Assembly (NCBI RefSeq): GCF_020216065.1
Contig: NZ_JAIWNA010000010.1
Coordinates: 124,001-188,000 of the forward strand
Source of the DNA: Nocardia rosealba
GTDB taxonomy: Bacteria > Actinomycetota > Actinomycetes > Mycobacteriales > Mycobacteriaceae
DNA length: 64,000 bases
Direction of reading: 5' to 3'
Positions 46,855 to 55,974 of this stretch are shown one piece after another. The notes beneath the pieces are model-generated. The model had not been told where the DNA came from and did not search any database. It was given only the letters and a program-made list of their open reading frames with translations. A program made the translations under genes and the position numbers. Numbering within the stretch: position 1 is the stretch's first letter; every line of letters begins with the position of its first letter.

Positions 46855-47706
46855 TCAGCGCGTGAGGAACGCCAGCACCGTCGATTCGAATTCTTCCTTC
46901 CGCTCGATCATCGCCCAGTGCCCGCAGTTCGGGAACACGTGCAGTTCGGCGCGCGGGATCGTGCGCATCGGGATCAGGGCCATGTCGAGCGGGCTCACCC
47001 GGTCGTCGCGGCCCCAGGTGACCAGCGTCGGCGCCTGTACCTTGTGCAGCATGGCCCAGGGTGGGGGAGCGTCCGAGGCTTCCATCGCCCGCACCATCGC
47101 CGTGAACGCCGCCTTGCTGTACATGCGCCGGGCGCTGTCCAGGGTCGCGGGATCGGTGGCCTGAGTCCAGCGCTCCTCGATGAGTTCCTCGGTCACCATC
47201 GCCGGATCGAACACCATCGAATGCAACCACTGCACCAGACGTTCCCGCGTCGGTTCCTCGGTGAACTCCTGCAGCAGCTTGATGCCCTCGCCGGGGCCAG
47301 GGCTGAACAGGTTGCGCCCGATCCCGCCGATGGTCACCAGCTTGCCCACCCGATCCGGTCGCGCAATGGCGTAATTCAGTGCCACGCCACCGCCCATCGA
47401 GTTGCCGATGATATCGACCCGCTCCAGGCCGAGCCCGTCGACGAAGCGCGCCACCGCGTCCAGGGCGGTCACCATCGGGTGCCCGCCGAAGTCGTCGCTC
47501 ACCCCGAAACCGGGGAACTCGAGAACCAGGCAGCGGAACCGCTCGGCGAAGGCGGCCAGATTGCCACGGAAGTTGCGCCACCCGGTCACCCCGGGGCCGG
47601 AGCCGTGCAGCAACAGCAGGGGCGGGCCGTCACCGGCCTCGTGGTAGCGCAGAATGCCTGCGTCGGTGGGCAATTCGCGCAGCGTGCCGTCATAGGTGAT
47701 GCTCAT
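46855..47706 (-). CDS. hsaD: HsaD-like meta-cleavage product hydrolase
   Basis: A 283-residue alpha/beta hydrolase of the MhpC/HsaD type. It has LLLHGSGPGVTGWRNFRGNL, the nucleophile Ser103 in IIGNSMGGGVALN, an acid in WGRDDRVSPLD and the histidine in FPNCGHWAMIERK. HsaD cleaves the C-C bond of 4,9-DSHA, the HsaC product, to release the 9,17-dioxo-disecoandrostane acid and a hydroxyhexadienoate. Assignment as HsaD itself rests on cluster context. It ends the operon 50837-46855 and shares one base with the SDR upstream. Confidence 0.82.
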   Translation of the reverse strand: MSITYDGTLRELPTDAGILRYHEAGDGPPLLLLHGSGPGVTGWRNFRGNLAAFAERFRCLVLEFPGFGVSDDFGGHPMVTALDAVARFVDGLGLERVDIIGNSMGGGVALNYAIARPDRVGKLVTIGGIGRNLFSPGPGEGIKLLQEFTEEPTRERLVQWLHSMVFDPAMVTEELIEERWTQATDPATLDSARRMYSKAAFTAMVRAMEASDAPPPWAMLHKVQAPTLVTWGRDDRVSPLDMALIPMRTIPRAELHVFPNCGHWAMIERKEEFESTVLAFLTR

Positions 47707-48497
47707 CAGGCGTGGGTTCCCCCGTCGATCCGGATCTCGGTGCCGGTGATGAACGCGCCGTCCTCGGACACCAGCATGGCGATCACGCCCGCCACCGCGT
47801 CCGGGTCGCCCATACCCGCGCCACCGGACTCCAACTCGGTCGGCAACACGGGGGACAGCTTGGCGAACAGCGACCAGTCGGCATCGGCGGGCACGTAACC
47901 ACCGGTGGCGTCGGTGATCCCGGACTTGATGCTGCCCGGCGCCACCGACACCGCACGCACACCCTTGCCGCCGTACTCGAGGGCGATGGCGTGGGTGAAG
48001 GACTGGATGCCGCCCTTGCTCGCCGCGTACGCCGCCATGTAGGGGTGCGCGAAGGCCGCCGAGGTGGAGCTGAAGTTCACGATGGTCGAGCGCGGATTGG
48101 CCAGCAGCGCGGGCAGTGCCTCACGGACCACGAGGAACGTGCCGGTGAGATTCACCCCGATGATCTGGTTCCACAACTCGAGGGAGGTCTGCTCGGTGTG
48201 CGAGGCACGCAGGATACCCGCCGCGTTCACCACCGAATCCAGACCGCCCAGGGTGGCGGTGGCCGATCGGACACCCTCGACCACCGATTCCTCGCTGCCG
48301 ATATCGAGGGTGAGGACGCTGAAACGCTCACCCGTGCCGCGTTCCTTCGCCTGCGTGGCGGTGGCCGCGAGGCCGTCGACCGATACGTCGGCGCCGACCA
48401 CGGTGGCGCCCTCGTCGAGCAGGCGCAGCGCCGTCGCGCGGCCGATACCGGATCCGGCGCCGGTGACCAGCGTCCGATGACCGTCGAGTCTGTGCAT
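47706..48497 (-). CDS. SDR-family oxidoreductase in the kstD/hsaD unit
   Basis: A 263-residue classical SDR: TLVTGAGSGIGRATALRLLD, DSVVNAAGILRAS, NFSSTSAAFAHP, YAASKGGIQSF and VAPGSIKSGI. It probably oxidises or reduces a steroid hydroxyl/ketone. The ATG follows AGGAGAAC. Its operon lies behind one 17-bp palindrome. Substrate unknown. Confidence 0.83.
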   Translation of the reverse strand: MHRLDGHRTLVTGAGSGIGRATALRLLDEGATVVGADVSVDGLAATATQAKERGTGERFSVLTLDIGSEESVVEGVRSATATLGGLDSVVNAAGILRASHTEQTSLELWNQIIGVNLTGTFLVVREALPALLANPRSTIVNFSSTSAAFAHPYMAAYAASKGGIQSFTHAIALEYGGKGVRAVSVAPGSIKSGITDATGGYVPADADWSLFAKLSPVLPTELESGGAGMGDPDAVAGVIAMLVSEDGAFITGTEIRIDGGTHA

Positions 48498-48520
48498 GAT
48501 GTTCTCCTGGTTGTGTCGCC

Positions 48521-48778
48521 TCAGCCGAGGCGGCCGGGGACCGGTTCGTTGCGGAGCTGATCGGTCGCCAATTCGCCTGCGGCGACAGCTCGTTCGATGG
48601 AATCGCGCAGCGCCGGGCAGGTCGGGATCCAGCTGCTCAGCTCGCCGAGGGCCGCCCGGCGGGCGAACTCCGGGCAGGCGGACTCGGCGTCGTCGAGCCA
48701 CTGCACGCTGGTGTGACTCGGGCTGAACTTCTCGGCGAGCACCCGGTTTCCGCAGGTGGTGCACTGGATGGGTTGCAT
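48521..48778 (-). CDS. Small CxxC protein of steroid clusters
   Basis: An 85-residue protein with a zinc-ribbon-like start, IQCTTCGNRVLAEKFSPSHT (CxxC at residues 6-9), and two further cysteines in SACPEF and PTCPALR. The second pair may complete a zinc or iron-sulfur site. It could be a ferredoxin-like or adaptor protein for the neighbouring flavin dehydrogenase. No firm family. Confidence 0.6.
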   Translation of the reverse strand: MQPIQCTTCGNRVLAEKFSPSHTSVQWLDDAESACPEFARRAALGELSSWIPTCPALRDSIERAVAAGELATDQLRNEPVPGRLG

Positions 48779-48792
48779 GATCAGACCCCGGG

Positions 48793-50454
48793 TCAGCGCG
48801 CGGTCGCGGCGTGGTCGGCGGCGACGTACCCGAACACCATGGCCGGACCGATGGTCGCGCCCGCGCCCGCGTAGTCGTTGCCCATCACCGCGGCCGAGGT
48901 GTTGCCCGCCGCGTAGAGCCCGTCGATGATGGAACCGTCGGCGCGCAGCACCTGGGCGTTCTCGTTGTAGACCAGCCCGCCTTTGGTGCCGAGATCACCG
49001 ATGCGAATCCGCAGCGCGTAGTACGGGCCACGGTCGAGCGGGTCGAGGGTCGGCTGGGGCAGGGTCGGGTCGCCGTAGTAGTTGTCGTACGCGCTGTCAC
49101 CGCGCCCGAAGTCGTCGTCGTGGCCGTTGCGGGCGAACCCGTTGAACCGCTCGACGGACTCGCGCAAGCCGAGTGCGGGCACACCGATGGCCGCCGCCAG
49201 CTCGTCCACCGTCGCGCCGGTGCGGAGAAGACCGCTCTCGAGCCAGGACGCCGGGAACTTCTGGCCCGGCACGACGCCGCCGATCGGGTAGCGGCTCTTG
49301 GCTTTCGCATCGAAGATCAGCCAAGCCGGGTCGTGCGATCCGGCCAGCTGGGCATGCACGAAGGTGACATAGGGCGCGGCCTCGTTGGTGAAGCGGGCGC
49401 CCGAGCTGTCGACGATGATCGAGCACGGGATCGACCGCTCCGACACCAGCACCTGGTTGACACCCTCCGGGCGCTGGAACGACGGCATCCACCAGGCGTC
49501 GTCCATCAGATCCACTGCGGCGCCGACCTTTTCACCGGCCACGATGCCGTCACCGGTATTGTCGGCCGAGGCCGCGCTGAAATTGTCGCGGCCACCGTCG
49601 GGCAGGTACTGCTTGCGCATGGCCTGGTTGTGCTCGAACCCGCCGGTGGCCAGCAGGACACCGTCGCGGGCGCGGATGCGGATTTCGCGGCCGTCGCGTT
49701 CGGCGAGCACACCGATCACCGCGCCGGTGTCGTCGGTGATCAGCGACCGCAGCGGGGTGTTCAGCCACAGCGGCACCCCCGCGTCGCGCAGGGCGAGGCG
49801 CAGCCGGGCGATGAGTGCGCGGCCGAGTGTGTCCATGTGCCTGCGCAACACGATCGCCTTGATCGCGCGCAACCCGGTGAGCAGCGCGGTCCAGCGCGCC
49901 TTCCAGGTGCGGGTCACCATATTGAGCTGGACGAAGTCCTTGGAGGTGATGAACAGACCAGGTGGGGTGGCGAGGGCGGCCGGGCGCAGCAGATCCTCGT
50001 CGGGGCCGAGCTGTTTGAGATCGACGGGCAGCGGTTCGATCGACCGGCCGGCCGGGCGGCCACCCGGCGCCTCGGGGTGGTAGTCGGAATAGCCTGTGCA
50101 CCATTGGAATCGCAGGTGCGGGCTGGTCTCGAGGAACTCCAGCATGCGCGGGCCCTCGTCGATGAAACGGTCGAGATTGGCGGTCGGCACCCGGTCGCCG
50201 ACCACCGCGTCGAGATAGGCGCGCACGTCGGCGCGATCGTCACGCAGACCCTCCCGCAGCAGGGTCGGATTGTTCGGTACCCAGATGCCGCCACCCGAGA
50301 GAGCCGTGCTGCCGCCGTAGTGGGCGGCCTTCTCGATGATGAGCGTGTCGAGGCCGCGGTCGGCCGCGGCGAGTGCGCCCGTGAGCCCACCCGCACCGCT
50401 GCCGACGACGAGGAAGCCGACCTCGTGGTCCCACTGTTGCTGGTTCGCAGTCAT
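48793..50454 (-). CDS. 3-ketosteroid-delta-1-dehydrogenase-like flavoprotein
   Basis: A 553-residue FAD enzyme. The dinucleotide fold is VVGSGAGGLTGALAAADRGL, followed by GGSTALSGGGIWVP, the GYSDYHPEAPGG loop with the tyrosine equivalent to KstD Tyr119, and the C-terminal GNDYAGAGATIGPAMVFGY with the tyrosine equivalent to Tyr487. KstD removes hydrogens from C1 and C2 of 3-ketosteroids. The sequence PGPGG of classical KstD reads AGAGA here, so substrate preference may differ. It sits in the SnoaL-kstD-CxxC-SDR-hsaD operon. Confidence 0.8.
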   Translation of the reverse strand: MTANQQQWDHEVGFLVVGSGAGGLTGALAAADRGLDTLIIEKAAHYGGSTALSGGGIWVPNNPTLLREGLRDDRADVRAYLDAVVGDRVPTANLDRFIDEGPRMLEFLETSPHLRFQWCTGYSDYHPEAPGGRPAGRSIEPLPVDLKQLGPDEDLLRPAALATPPGLFITSKDFVQLNMVTRTWKARWTALLTGLRAIKAIVLRRHMDTLGRALIARLRLALRDAGVPLWLNTPLRSLITDDTGAVIGVLAERDGREIRIRARDGVLLATGGFEHNQAMRKQYLPDGGRDNFSAASADNTGDGIVAGEKVGAAVDLMDDAWWMPSFQRPEGVNQVLVSERSIPCSIIVDSSGARFTNEAAPYVTFVHAQLAGSHDPAWLIFDAKAKSRYPIGGVVPGQKFPASWLESGLLRTGATVDELAAAIGVPALGLRESVERFNGFARNGHDDDFGRGDSAYDNYYGDPTLPQPTLDPLDRGPYYALRIRIGDLGTKGGLVYNENAQVLRADGSIIDGLYAAGNTSAAVMGNDYAGAGATIGPAMVFGYVAADHAATAR

Positions 50455-50465
50455 TCTCGGGCTCC

Positions 50466-50837
50466 TCAGCTCACTACCATGTCGTCCTGCGACCAGAACG
50501 CCCGCATGCTGGTGATGCGCCCGTCCTCGTCGAAGGTCATCACATCGATCGGCTCGAGCGTGAACGTCTGCTCGCCGAAGCGGGTGACCACCCGGAAGTT
50601 GAACGCGGCGCTGTTGCCCGCGACCCGGATGCTCAGCAGTTCCGTCGACGTGTCAAGGGACTCGATGGCGGCGTAGAACTCGGTGATCGCGGCGTGACCG
50701 ACTCGCACCTCGCTGCCGACCGGGTCCTCCACGGTGGCGTCCTCGCGGTAGAGCGCGACGACGTCGGCGGCCGTCCCGGTGCCGACGGTCTCCACATACC
50801 GCCGCACCGTGTCTCGAATGTGGTCCGCTGATGTCAT
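50466..50837 (-). CDS. SnoaL-like ketosteroid-isomerase-fold protein
   Basis: A 123-residue NTF2-fold protein: MTSADHIRDTVRRYVETVGT, LYREDATVEDPVGSEVRVGH, AFNFRVVTRFGEQTFTLEPI and MRAFWSQDDMVV. The EDATVEDPVGS...G pattern is that of delta-5-3-ketosteroid isomerases, which move the double bond from C5 to C4. The ATG at 50837 follows AGGAG, while a longer frame lacks that feature. It is the first gene of the operon running to hsaD, so isomerase activity fits well. Confidence 0.8.
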   Translation of the reverse strand: MTSADHIRDTVRRYVETVGTGTAADVVALYREDATVEDPVGSEVRVGHAAITEFYAAIESLDTSTELLSIRVAGNSAAFNFRVVTRFGEQTFTLEPIDVMTFDEDGRITSMRAFWSQDDMVVS

Positions 50838-50876
50838 CGTGTCGCTCCTGGAGATGGGTGATGGAGTGGTCGATGA

Positions 50877-50928
50877 ACGCAATCACGGCCGGTGGGCGGG
50901 TGGGCGGCTGCTTCCCAGCCAGCGGGAG
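50877..50928 (-). promoter_or_regulatory. Isomerase-kstD operon promoter with 17-bp palindrome
   Basis: TTCCCAGCCAGCGGGAG (50912-50928) has its centre 38 bp from TTGCGT on the minus strand (50882-50877). The isomerase-like ATG follows 39 bases later. A single site only; it abuts the stop of the tetR gene. Confidence 0.6.
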
Positions 50929-50930
50929 AT

Positions 50931-51521
50931 CTAGGTCGCGACGCCCGTCGTGATGCTGCCGATGATCAGATCGGTGAGGGCTCCGATCGCGGCGTCGAGG
51001 GAGCAGCGCCGCGCGTTCAGCTCCTCGGCGATCGTTTCGGCCGCACCGAGAATGCCGACGCACCGCAGTCGAAGAGCGTCGGCCGTGAGGTCGCTGTGCG
51101 GGATCAATGCGTCTGTCATCAACGTGAGGTAGGCATCGAGCAGGTCCCGCTGGATCGCCTCCATGTCCCGATTCCCTTTGAGCGCGGCGGAGACCGCGCC
51201 GAATTCGGGCATATCGGTGGCGCACGTGAAATAAGCGCCGCTCAGCACGCGCGCGATCTCGACCGGGGTGGGGGCGGCGCTTGCCAGTGCCGTGGCGGTC
51301 GCGGTCCGATGGCGTTCGTCGAGCCGTCGATACAGCTCGAGCAGCAGTCCGGGACGGGTGCCGAAGTGGTCGTACACGATCGGTCTGCTCACCCCCGCGG
51401 CCTCGGCGAGGCTGAGCAGAGTCAGTGCGTCGGCGCCCTCGGCGCGCACGATCGCCAGCGCGGTCTCGATCAACTGTTCGTGCCTTGCGGGTCTGGACAG
51501 GCGCGTCGGCGTGGTCGGCAA
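50931..51521 (-). CDS. TetR-family transcriptional regulator
   Basis: A 196-residue TetR protein: ARHEQLIETALAIVRAEGAD, TLLSLAEAAGVSRPIVYDHF, FGTRPGLLLELYRRL. The TTG start at 51521 is preceded by GGGAGGAAGA, and no better start exists in the frame. It is divergent from an NAD(P)-binding protein across a two-site operator, so it probably represses itself and that gene. Its ligand may be a steroid intermediate, by location only. Confidence 0.85.
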   Translation of the reverse strand: MPTTPTRLSRPARHEQLIETALAIVRAEGADALTLLSLAEAAGVSRPIVYDHFGTRPGLLLELYRRLDERHRTATATALASAAPTPVEIARVLSGAYFTCATDMPEFGAVSAALKGNRDMEAIQRDLLDAYLTLMTDALIPHSDLTADALRLRCVGILGAAETIAEELNARRCSLDAAIGALTDLIIGSITTGVAT

Positions 51522-51551
51522 TCTTCCTCCCTTGCGTAGTGGCCCCAGTTT

Positions 51552-51582
51552 AGCTACAAAGTGTAAGTTACAAAATGTAGCT
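51552..51582. promoter_or_regulatory. Double TACA-N3-TGTA operator
   Basis: TACAaagTGTA (51555-51565) and TACAaaaTGTA (51569-51579) lie 14 bp apart within an outer AGCTACA...TGTAGCT inverted repeat (51552-51582). It is between divergent tetR and the reductase-like gene, AT-rich against its surroundings. A good candidate for TetR binding. Confidence 0.7.
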
Positions 51583-51603
51583 TTACTGGACGAAGGAGAA
51601 GAC

Positions 51604-52611
51604 GTGACGCGACAGGCGACATCGGTACTGATCATGGGCGGCTCGGGGCAGGCGGGCGCGGGGACGGCGGCGCTGCTGCGCCGGTGGTATCCGGAACTCG
51701 AGCTCACGATCGCGGGCCGGGACATCGAACGCGCGCGACGAGTCGCCGAGAGCCTCGGTGGCGCGAACGCGGTCACCATCGACATCACTCGCGCCGACCT
51801 CGGTCTGCCCGCCGACGCCGCGTATTCCGCGGTGGTGGCGGCACTGTGGGACGCCCATCTGCACGGGCTCGGCTTCGCCGCGCGCCACGGCGTGCCCTAT
51901 CTGAGCCTGTCCAGCGGTCTGCTCGACATCGCTCCCGAGGTCGTCGCGGGTGGTGGGCGGGCCGCGGCGCCGATCCTGCTGGCCAGTCACTATCTCGGCG
52001 GGATCGTCGTGCTCGCCACCCTGGCGGTCGCGGCGGAGTTCGAGCGGGTCGAACGGATCGGAATCGCCGCGGCGCTGGACGATTCCGATACCGGGGGACC
52101 GGCGGGCATCGCGGACATGGAGCGCTGGTCGGCAGTCACCACCGCGGGACTGATCCGCCGCGACGGCGTGTTCACCTGGGTGAGCGGCGACGACGCCCGC
52201 GCCGACGTACGGGTCGGTGACGGGGTGGTGCTCGCCGGGCAGAGCGTTCCGATCCTGGACGTGCCGAGTCTCGCGCTGGCCACGGGCGCGCCGAACGTCC
52301 GGTTCGACCTGGCGGTCGGCGAGTCCGCGGGCAGGCGGCGCGGCGCGGGCGCTTCCCTCGAGGTCGTCGTCGACGTCGAGGGAAGCGACTTCTCGGGCGC
52401 GGCTCGGCGAGTGCGTCGCACACTCGTGCATCCGGGCGGACAGCGTCCGCTGACCGCGCTCGGGATCGCGCTCGGGGTCGAACGGTTGCTCGGGCTCCGC
52501 GGTGCTGCCGTGCCACCGGGCATCCACATGCCCGAGGCGCTGATCGACCCCGCCTACGCCCTCGAACGGATAGCGCACAGTGGCGCCACCTTCGAGGAGA
52601 CCGGGGCCTAA
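51604..52611 (+). CDS. NAD(P)-binding saccharopine dehydrogenase-like protein
   Basis: A 335-residue Rossmann protein: VLIMGGSGQAGAGTAALLRR, LTIAGRDIERARRVAESLGG, AVTIDITRADLG. The remainder resembles trans-acting enoyl-reductase/saccharopine dehydrogenase-type proteins, but without their lysine pathway context. The GTG start follows AAGGAG. Divergent tetR controls it by inference. Its last bases overlap convergent kstD by four. Substrate unknown. Confidence 0.7.
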   Translation: MTRQATSVLIMGGSGQAGAGTAALLRRWYPELELTIAGRDIERARRVAESLGGANAVTIDITRADLGLPADAAYSAVVAALWDAHLHGLGFAARHGVPYLSLSSGLLDIAPEVVAGGGRAAAPILLASHYLGGIVVLATLAVAAEFERVERIGIAAALDDSDTGGPAGIADMERWSAVTTAGLIRRDGVFTWVSGDDARADVRVGDGVVLAGQSVPILDVPSLALATGAPNVRFDLAVGESAGRRRGAGASLEVVVDVEGSDFSGAARRVRRTLVHPGGQRPLTALGIALGVERLLGLRGAAVPPGIHMPEALIDPAYALERIAHSGATFEETGA

Positions 52612-54140
52612 CTGCCCAGCATGTCCAGGACGGCGAGGTGGCTGAACAGCATCGACGCACCGATCGGGTTGCCGCCGCCGGGGTACACCTCGCCGCTCAC
52701 CGCGGCCATGGTGTTGCCCGCGGCGTACAGGCCGGGGATCGGTTGCCCGTCGCGGTCGAGGACGCGCGCGGCGCTGTCGGTGCGCAGGCCGCCCTTGGTG
52801 CCGAGATCGGAGATGCCGAAGGCGGCCGCGTGGAACGGGCCCTTGTCGATGCGAACCAGCGGTGGTTCGCCGTTGGAGAAGGCGCGGTCGTACGCCTCGT
52901 CGCCGCGCCCGAAGTCCGGGTCGACGCCGGTGGCGACCATGCTGTTGAACCGTTCGACGGTGGCCTCGAGCTTGTCGGCAGGCACTCCGATCTTCGCGGC
53001 CAGTTCGGCCAGCGTTTCGGCGGTGTGCCACAGGCCGGCGGCGACGTATTTCTCGGTCTCGACCATGGACACATTGGTGGCCTTGATCGGCGGCACCTCG
53101 CCTTCGGAGTCGTCGTAGATCATCCAGAACGGCAACGTCATCTCGCCTGCCTCGAGCCGTCGGATCACCTCGCGGCCGAGCCGGTCGTAGGGGGCGGACT
53201 CGTTGACGAACCGTTCGCCGTTCCGGTCGACGAAGATGCCGCCGGTGAACCACAGCGCGAACGCTGAACGCCCGTCGGGATGGGTCAGGCCGGGCGACCA
53301 CCAGGCCTGATCCATCAGGTCGGTGTCGGCGCCTGCGGCGATCCCCGCCTGGTGGGCCAGTCCCTGATTTCCCCAGGGCCCCATGGTGTCCCGGGCCTGG
53401 CCGGGCACAGCGTACTGCTCGCGCAACTGCTGGTTCTGTTCGAAACCGCCTGCCGCGAGCACCACGCCCCGGCGAGCGCGGATGGCGTGGCGCTGCCCGT
53501 CGCGTTCGACGATCGCACCGGTCACCACCCCGTCCTCGACCACCAGCTCGACCAACGGCGCGGACAGGTGCAACGTGACGTTGGGATAACCCGACAGCGC
53601 CCGCAGGAACCGCCCGATCAGCGCCTGCCCGCCGATCAGCAGGTCGGGCAGCGGTGCCCCGAGCCGGTCGGTGTCGAGCGGACCGCGCAGGGATTCCCGC
53701 AGATCGCCCAGCTCGGCGGCGGGCAAAGGTGTCGGCATGATGTGGCGCTGACCGTCGAGCCGCGCCTTGGGCGCCTTGCCGAAATAGTCGGGCCAGGGCA
53801 GCATCTGGAACGCGAAATGCTCGTCGGATTCCAAGTATTCGATGAGGTCGCGACCGCGCCGCACATAGGTCTGCTGCAGGTCCTCGGGCGTGCGGTCACC
53901 GACGACGGCACGGTAGTAGGTGAGCGCGTCGTCGAGGGTGTCGTCGGTGCCCGCCCGCTCGAGGACGGGGTTGCAGGGATACCAGACGCCGCCGCCACCG
54001 GAATACGCTGTCGTGCCGCCGAACTTGTCGGTCGCCTCGACCACTGCGACGGTGAGCCCCTCGCGGGCCGCGGTGTACGCACCCGCGAGACCACCGCCGG
54101 AGCCCGCGACCAGCACGTCCACCTCGTCGTTCCAGTCCAC
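52608..54140 (-). CDS. 3-ketosteroid dehydrogenase (KstD) family flavoprotein
   Basis: A 510-residue FAD enzyme of the same superfamily: VLVAGSGGGLAGAYTAAREG, FGGTTAYSGGGGVWYPC, VLAAGGFEQNQQLREQY, DLGTKGGLRTDS, YAAGNTMAAVSGEVYPGGGN and a tyrosine-containing VYPGGGNPIGASM tail as in KstD2/KstD3-type proteins. The start was placed at the GTG beginning VDWNDEVDVLVAG, seven bases after AGGAGG. It probably oxidises ring A or ring D-opened intermediates. The promoter has its own palindrome and -10. It is divergent from the BVMO gene. Confidence 0.83.
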   Translation of the reverse strand: MDWNDEVDVLVAGSGGGLAGAYTAAREGLTVAVVEATDKFGGTTAYSGGGGVWYPCNPVLERAGTDDTLDDALTYYRAVVGDRTPEDLQQTYVRRGRDLIEYLESDEHFAFQMLPWPDYFGKAPKARLDGQRHIMPTPLPAAELGDLRESLRGPLDTDRLGAPLPDLLIGGQALIGRFLRALSGYPNVTLHLSAPLVELVVEDGVVTGAIVERDGQRHAIRARRGVVLAAGGFEQNQQLREQYAVPGQARDTMGPWGNQGLAHQAGIAAGADTDLMDQAWWSPGLTHPDGRSAFALWFTGGIFVDRNGERFVNESAPYDRLGREVIRRLEAGEMTLPFWMIYDDSEGEVPPIKATNVSMVETEKYVAAGLWHTAETLAELAAKIGVPADKLEATVERFNSMVATGVDPDFGRGDEAYDRAFSNGEPPLVRIDKGPFHAAAFGISDLGTKGGLRTDSAARVLDRDGQPIPGLYAAGNTMAAVSGEVYPGGGNPIGASMLFSHLAVLDMLGS

Positions 54141-54175
54141 CACTGTTCCTCCTGATACCGCCTCGACTTGCCCCG

Positions 54176-54300
54176 ACCGTATGCGCGGACCCGCCGGTGT
54201 GACGCGGGTCATCCCGATCACCGGGAGGCGACAACGATCCGGCGAACGTGCCGGTCAGCGGGAAGGCCACCTGCTCGGATGCCGATCGGATCCCTAGCGT
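54176..54300. promoter_or_regulatory. Divergent kstD/BVMO promoters with two 17-bp palindromes
   Basis: ATCCCGATCACCGGGAG (54211-54227) has its centre 38 bp from TACGGT on the minus strand (54181-54176), serving kstD. GTGCCGGTCAGCGGGAA (54248-54264) has its centre 39 bp from TAGCGT (54295-54300), serving the BVMO gene. The centres are 37 bp apart. This is the clearest case of one site per promoter. Confidence 0.68.
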
Positions 54301-54338
54301 CGCGGCGGAGAACCGGTCTCCATCGAAAGGCAGGCACA

Positions 54339-55964
54339 GTGAAGACCCCATCGTCACCAGGGAAGGGTCCGGCCGAGGTCGACGTGGTCGTCGTCGGCGC
54401 GGGCATCGCCGGGCTCTACGCCCTGCACAAGTTCCGCGAACAAGGACTCACCGTGCGGGTGTTCGAGGCCGCCGACGGCGTGGGCGGCGTCTGGTATTGG
54501 AACCGCTATCCGGGGGCCCGCTGCGATGTCGAGAGCGTGGACTACTCGTACTCCTTCGACGAGGACCTGCAGCAGGAATGGAACTGGAGCGAGAAGTACG
54601 CCACCCAGCCCGAGATCCTGGCCTACCTCGAACACGTCGCCGACCGCTTCGACCTGCGCCGCGACATCGAATTCGGCACGCGCGTCACCGATATCGTGCT
54701 CGACGAGCCTGCCCTGCGCTGGCAGGTCGGCACCGACACCGGGCGCGCGGTGTCGGCCCGGTTCGTGGTGCTGGCCACCGGCCCGCTGTCGAACGCCAAC
54801 ACCCCGGCCATCCCGGGCCTGGACACCTTCGCGGGTCGGGTACTGCACACCTCGCACTGGCCGCACGACGGTGTCGATCTGGCCGGGCAACGGGTGGGTG
54901 TGATCGGCACGGGTTCGTCCGGGATCCAGACGATTCCGTGCCTGGCCGAGGAGGTCGCGCGCCTGCACGTCTTCCAGCGCACGCCCAATTACAGTGTCCC
55001 GGCGGGCAATACGCCGATCACCGAGGAACAGCGGCAGGCGCAGAAGGCGAACTACGCCGAGCGCAGGCGGCTGTCGATGGCCAGTGGCGGCGGCTCACCG
55101 CACCAGCCGCACCCGAAGCTCGCGGTCGAGGCGACCGACGAGGAACGCCGCGAGGCGTATCAGCGCCGGTGGGAGCTGGGTGGGGTGCTGTTCTCCAAGA
55201 CCTTCCCCGATCAGCTCCTCACCCGCGAGGCCAACGACACCGCGCGGCTGTTCTGGGAGGAGAAGGTGCGCGCGGTGATCGACGACCCGCGCGTGGCGGA
55301 CATCCTGATCCCGCGCGATCATCCGATCGGCACCAAGCGGATCTGCACCGACACGAACTACTACCAGACCTTCAACCGCGACAATGTCGACCTCGTCGAC
55401 CTGCGCGCCACCCCGATCACCGGCATCGATGCCGACGGTGTGCACACGACCGAGACGCACTACCGTCTCGACACCCTCGTACTGGCCACCGGGTTCGACG
55501 CGATGACCGGGTCGGTCTCGCGGATGAACATCGTCGGCCGCGGCGGTGTCACCCTCAACGAGACCTGGGCGGAAGGCCCGAAAACCTATCTGGGCCTGGG
55601 TATCTCAGGGTTCCCGAATCTGTTCAATCTCACCGGTCCGGGCAGTCCGTCGGTGCTGGCGAACATGGTGCTGCACTCGGAACTGCACGTCGACTGGGTG
55701 GCCGAGGCGATCCGGTTCCTCGACGACCAGGGCGCGGTGGCGCTGGAAGCCCGGCCCGACGCGGTCGAGGCGTGGGTGCGGGAATGCGCCGACCGGGCAG
55801 CGGGAACGCTGATGCTCGAGGCGAATTCGTGGTACCTGGGCGCCAATATCGAGGGCAAGCCGAGGGTGTTCATGCCGTTCGTCGGTGGGTTCGGCGTCTA
55901 CGGGCAGATCATCGCCGAGGTGGCGGCCGCGGGCTACAAGGGCTTCGACGTTCTCGAGGCGTGA
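54339..55964 (+). CDS. Baeyer-Villiger monooxygenase (steroid-type)
   Basis: A 541-residue flavin monooxygenase. FAD motif VVVVGAGIAGLYALHKFREQ, NADPH motif VGVIGTGSSGIQTIP, and the BVMO fingerprint FAGRVLHTSHWP (residues 164-175, F-x-G-x3-H-x3-W-P). It inserts oxygen beside a ketone to make an ester or lactone. In this cluster the ketone may be C17, C20 or another steroid carbonyl. The start is GTG 54339 behind AAAGGCAGG. A hairpin terminator follows the stop. Confidence 0.88.
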   Translation: MKTPSSPGKGPAEVDVVVVGAGIAGLYALHKFREQGLTVRVFEAADGVGGVWYWNRYPGARCDVESVDYSYSFDEDLQQEWNWSEKYATQPEILAYLEHVADRFDLRRDIEFGTRVTDIVLDEPALRWQVGTDTGRAVSARFVVLATGPLSNANTPAIPGLDTFAGRVLHTSHWPHDGVDLAGQRVGVIGTGSSGIQTIPCLAEEVARLHVFQRTPNYSVPAGNTPITEEQRQAQKANYAERRRLSMASGGGSPHQPHPKLAVEATDEERREAYQRRWELGGVLFSKTFPDQLLTREANDTARLFWEEKVRAVIDDPRVADILIPRDHPIGTKRICTDTNYYQTFNRDNVDLVDLRATPITGIDADGVHTTETHYRLDTLVLATGFDAMTGSVSRMNIVGRGGVTLNETWAEGPKTYLGLGISGFPNLFNLTGPGSPSVLANMVLHSELHVDWVAEAIRFLDDQGAVALEARPDAVEAWVRECADRAAGTLMLEANSWYLGANIEGKPRVFMPFVGGFGVYGQIIAEVAAAGYKGFDVLEA

Positions 55965-55974
55965 TCCACGGGCA

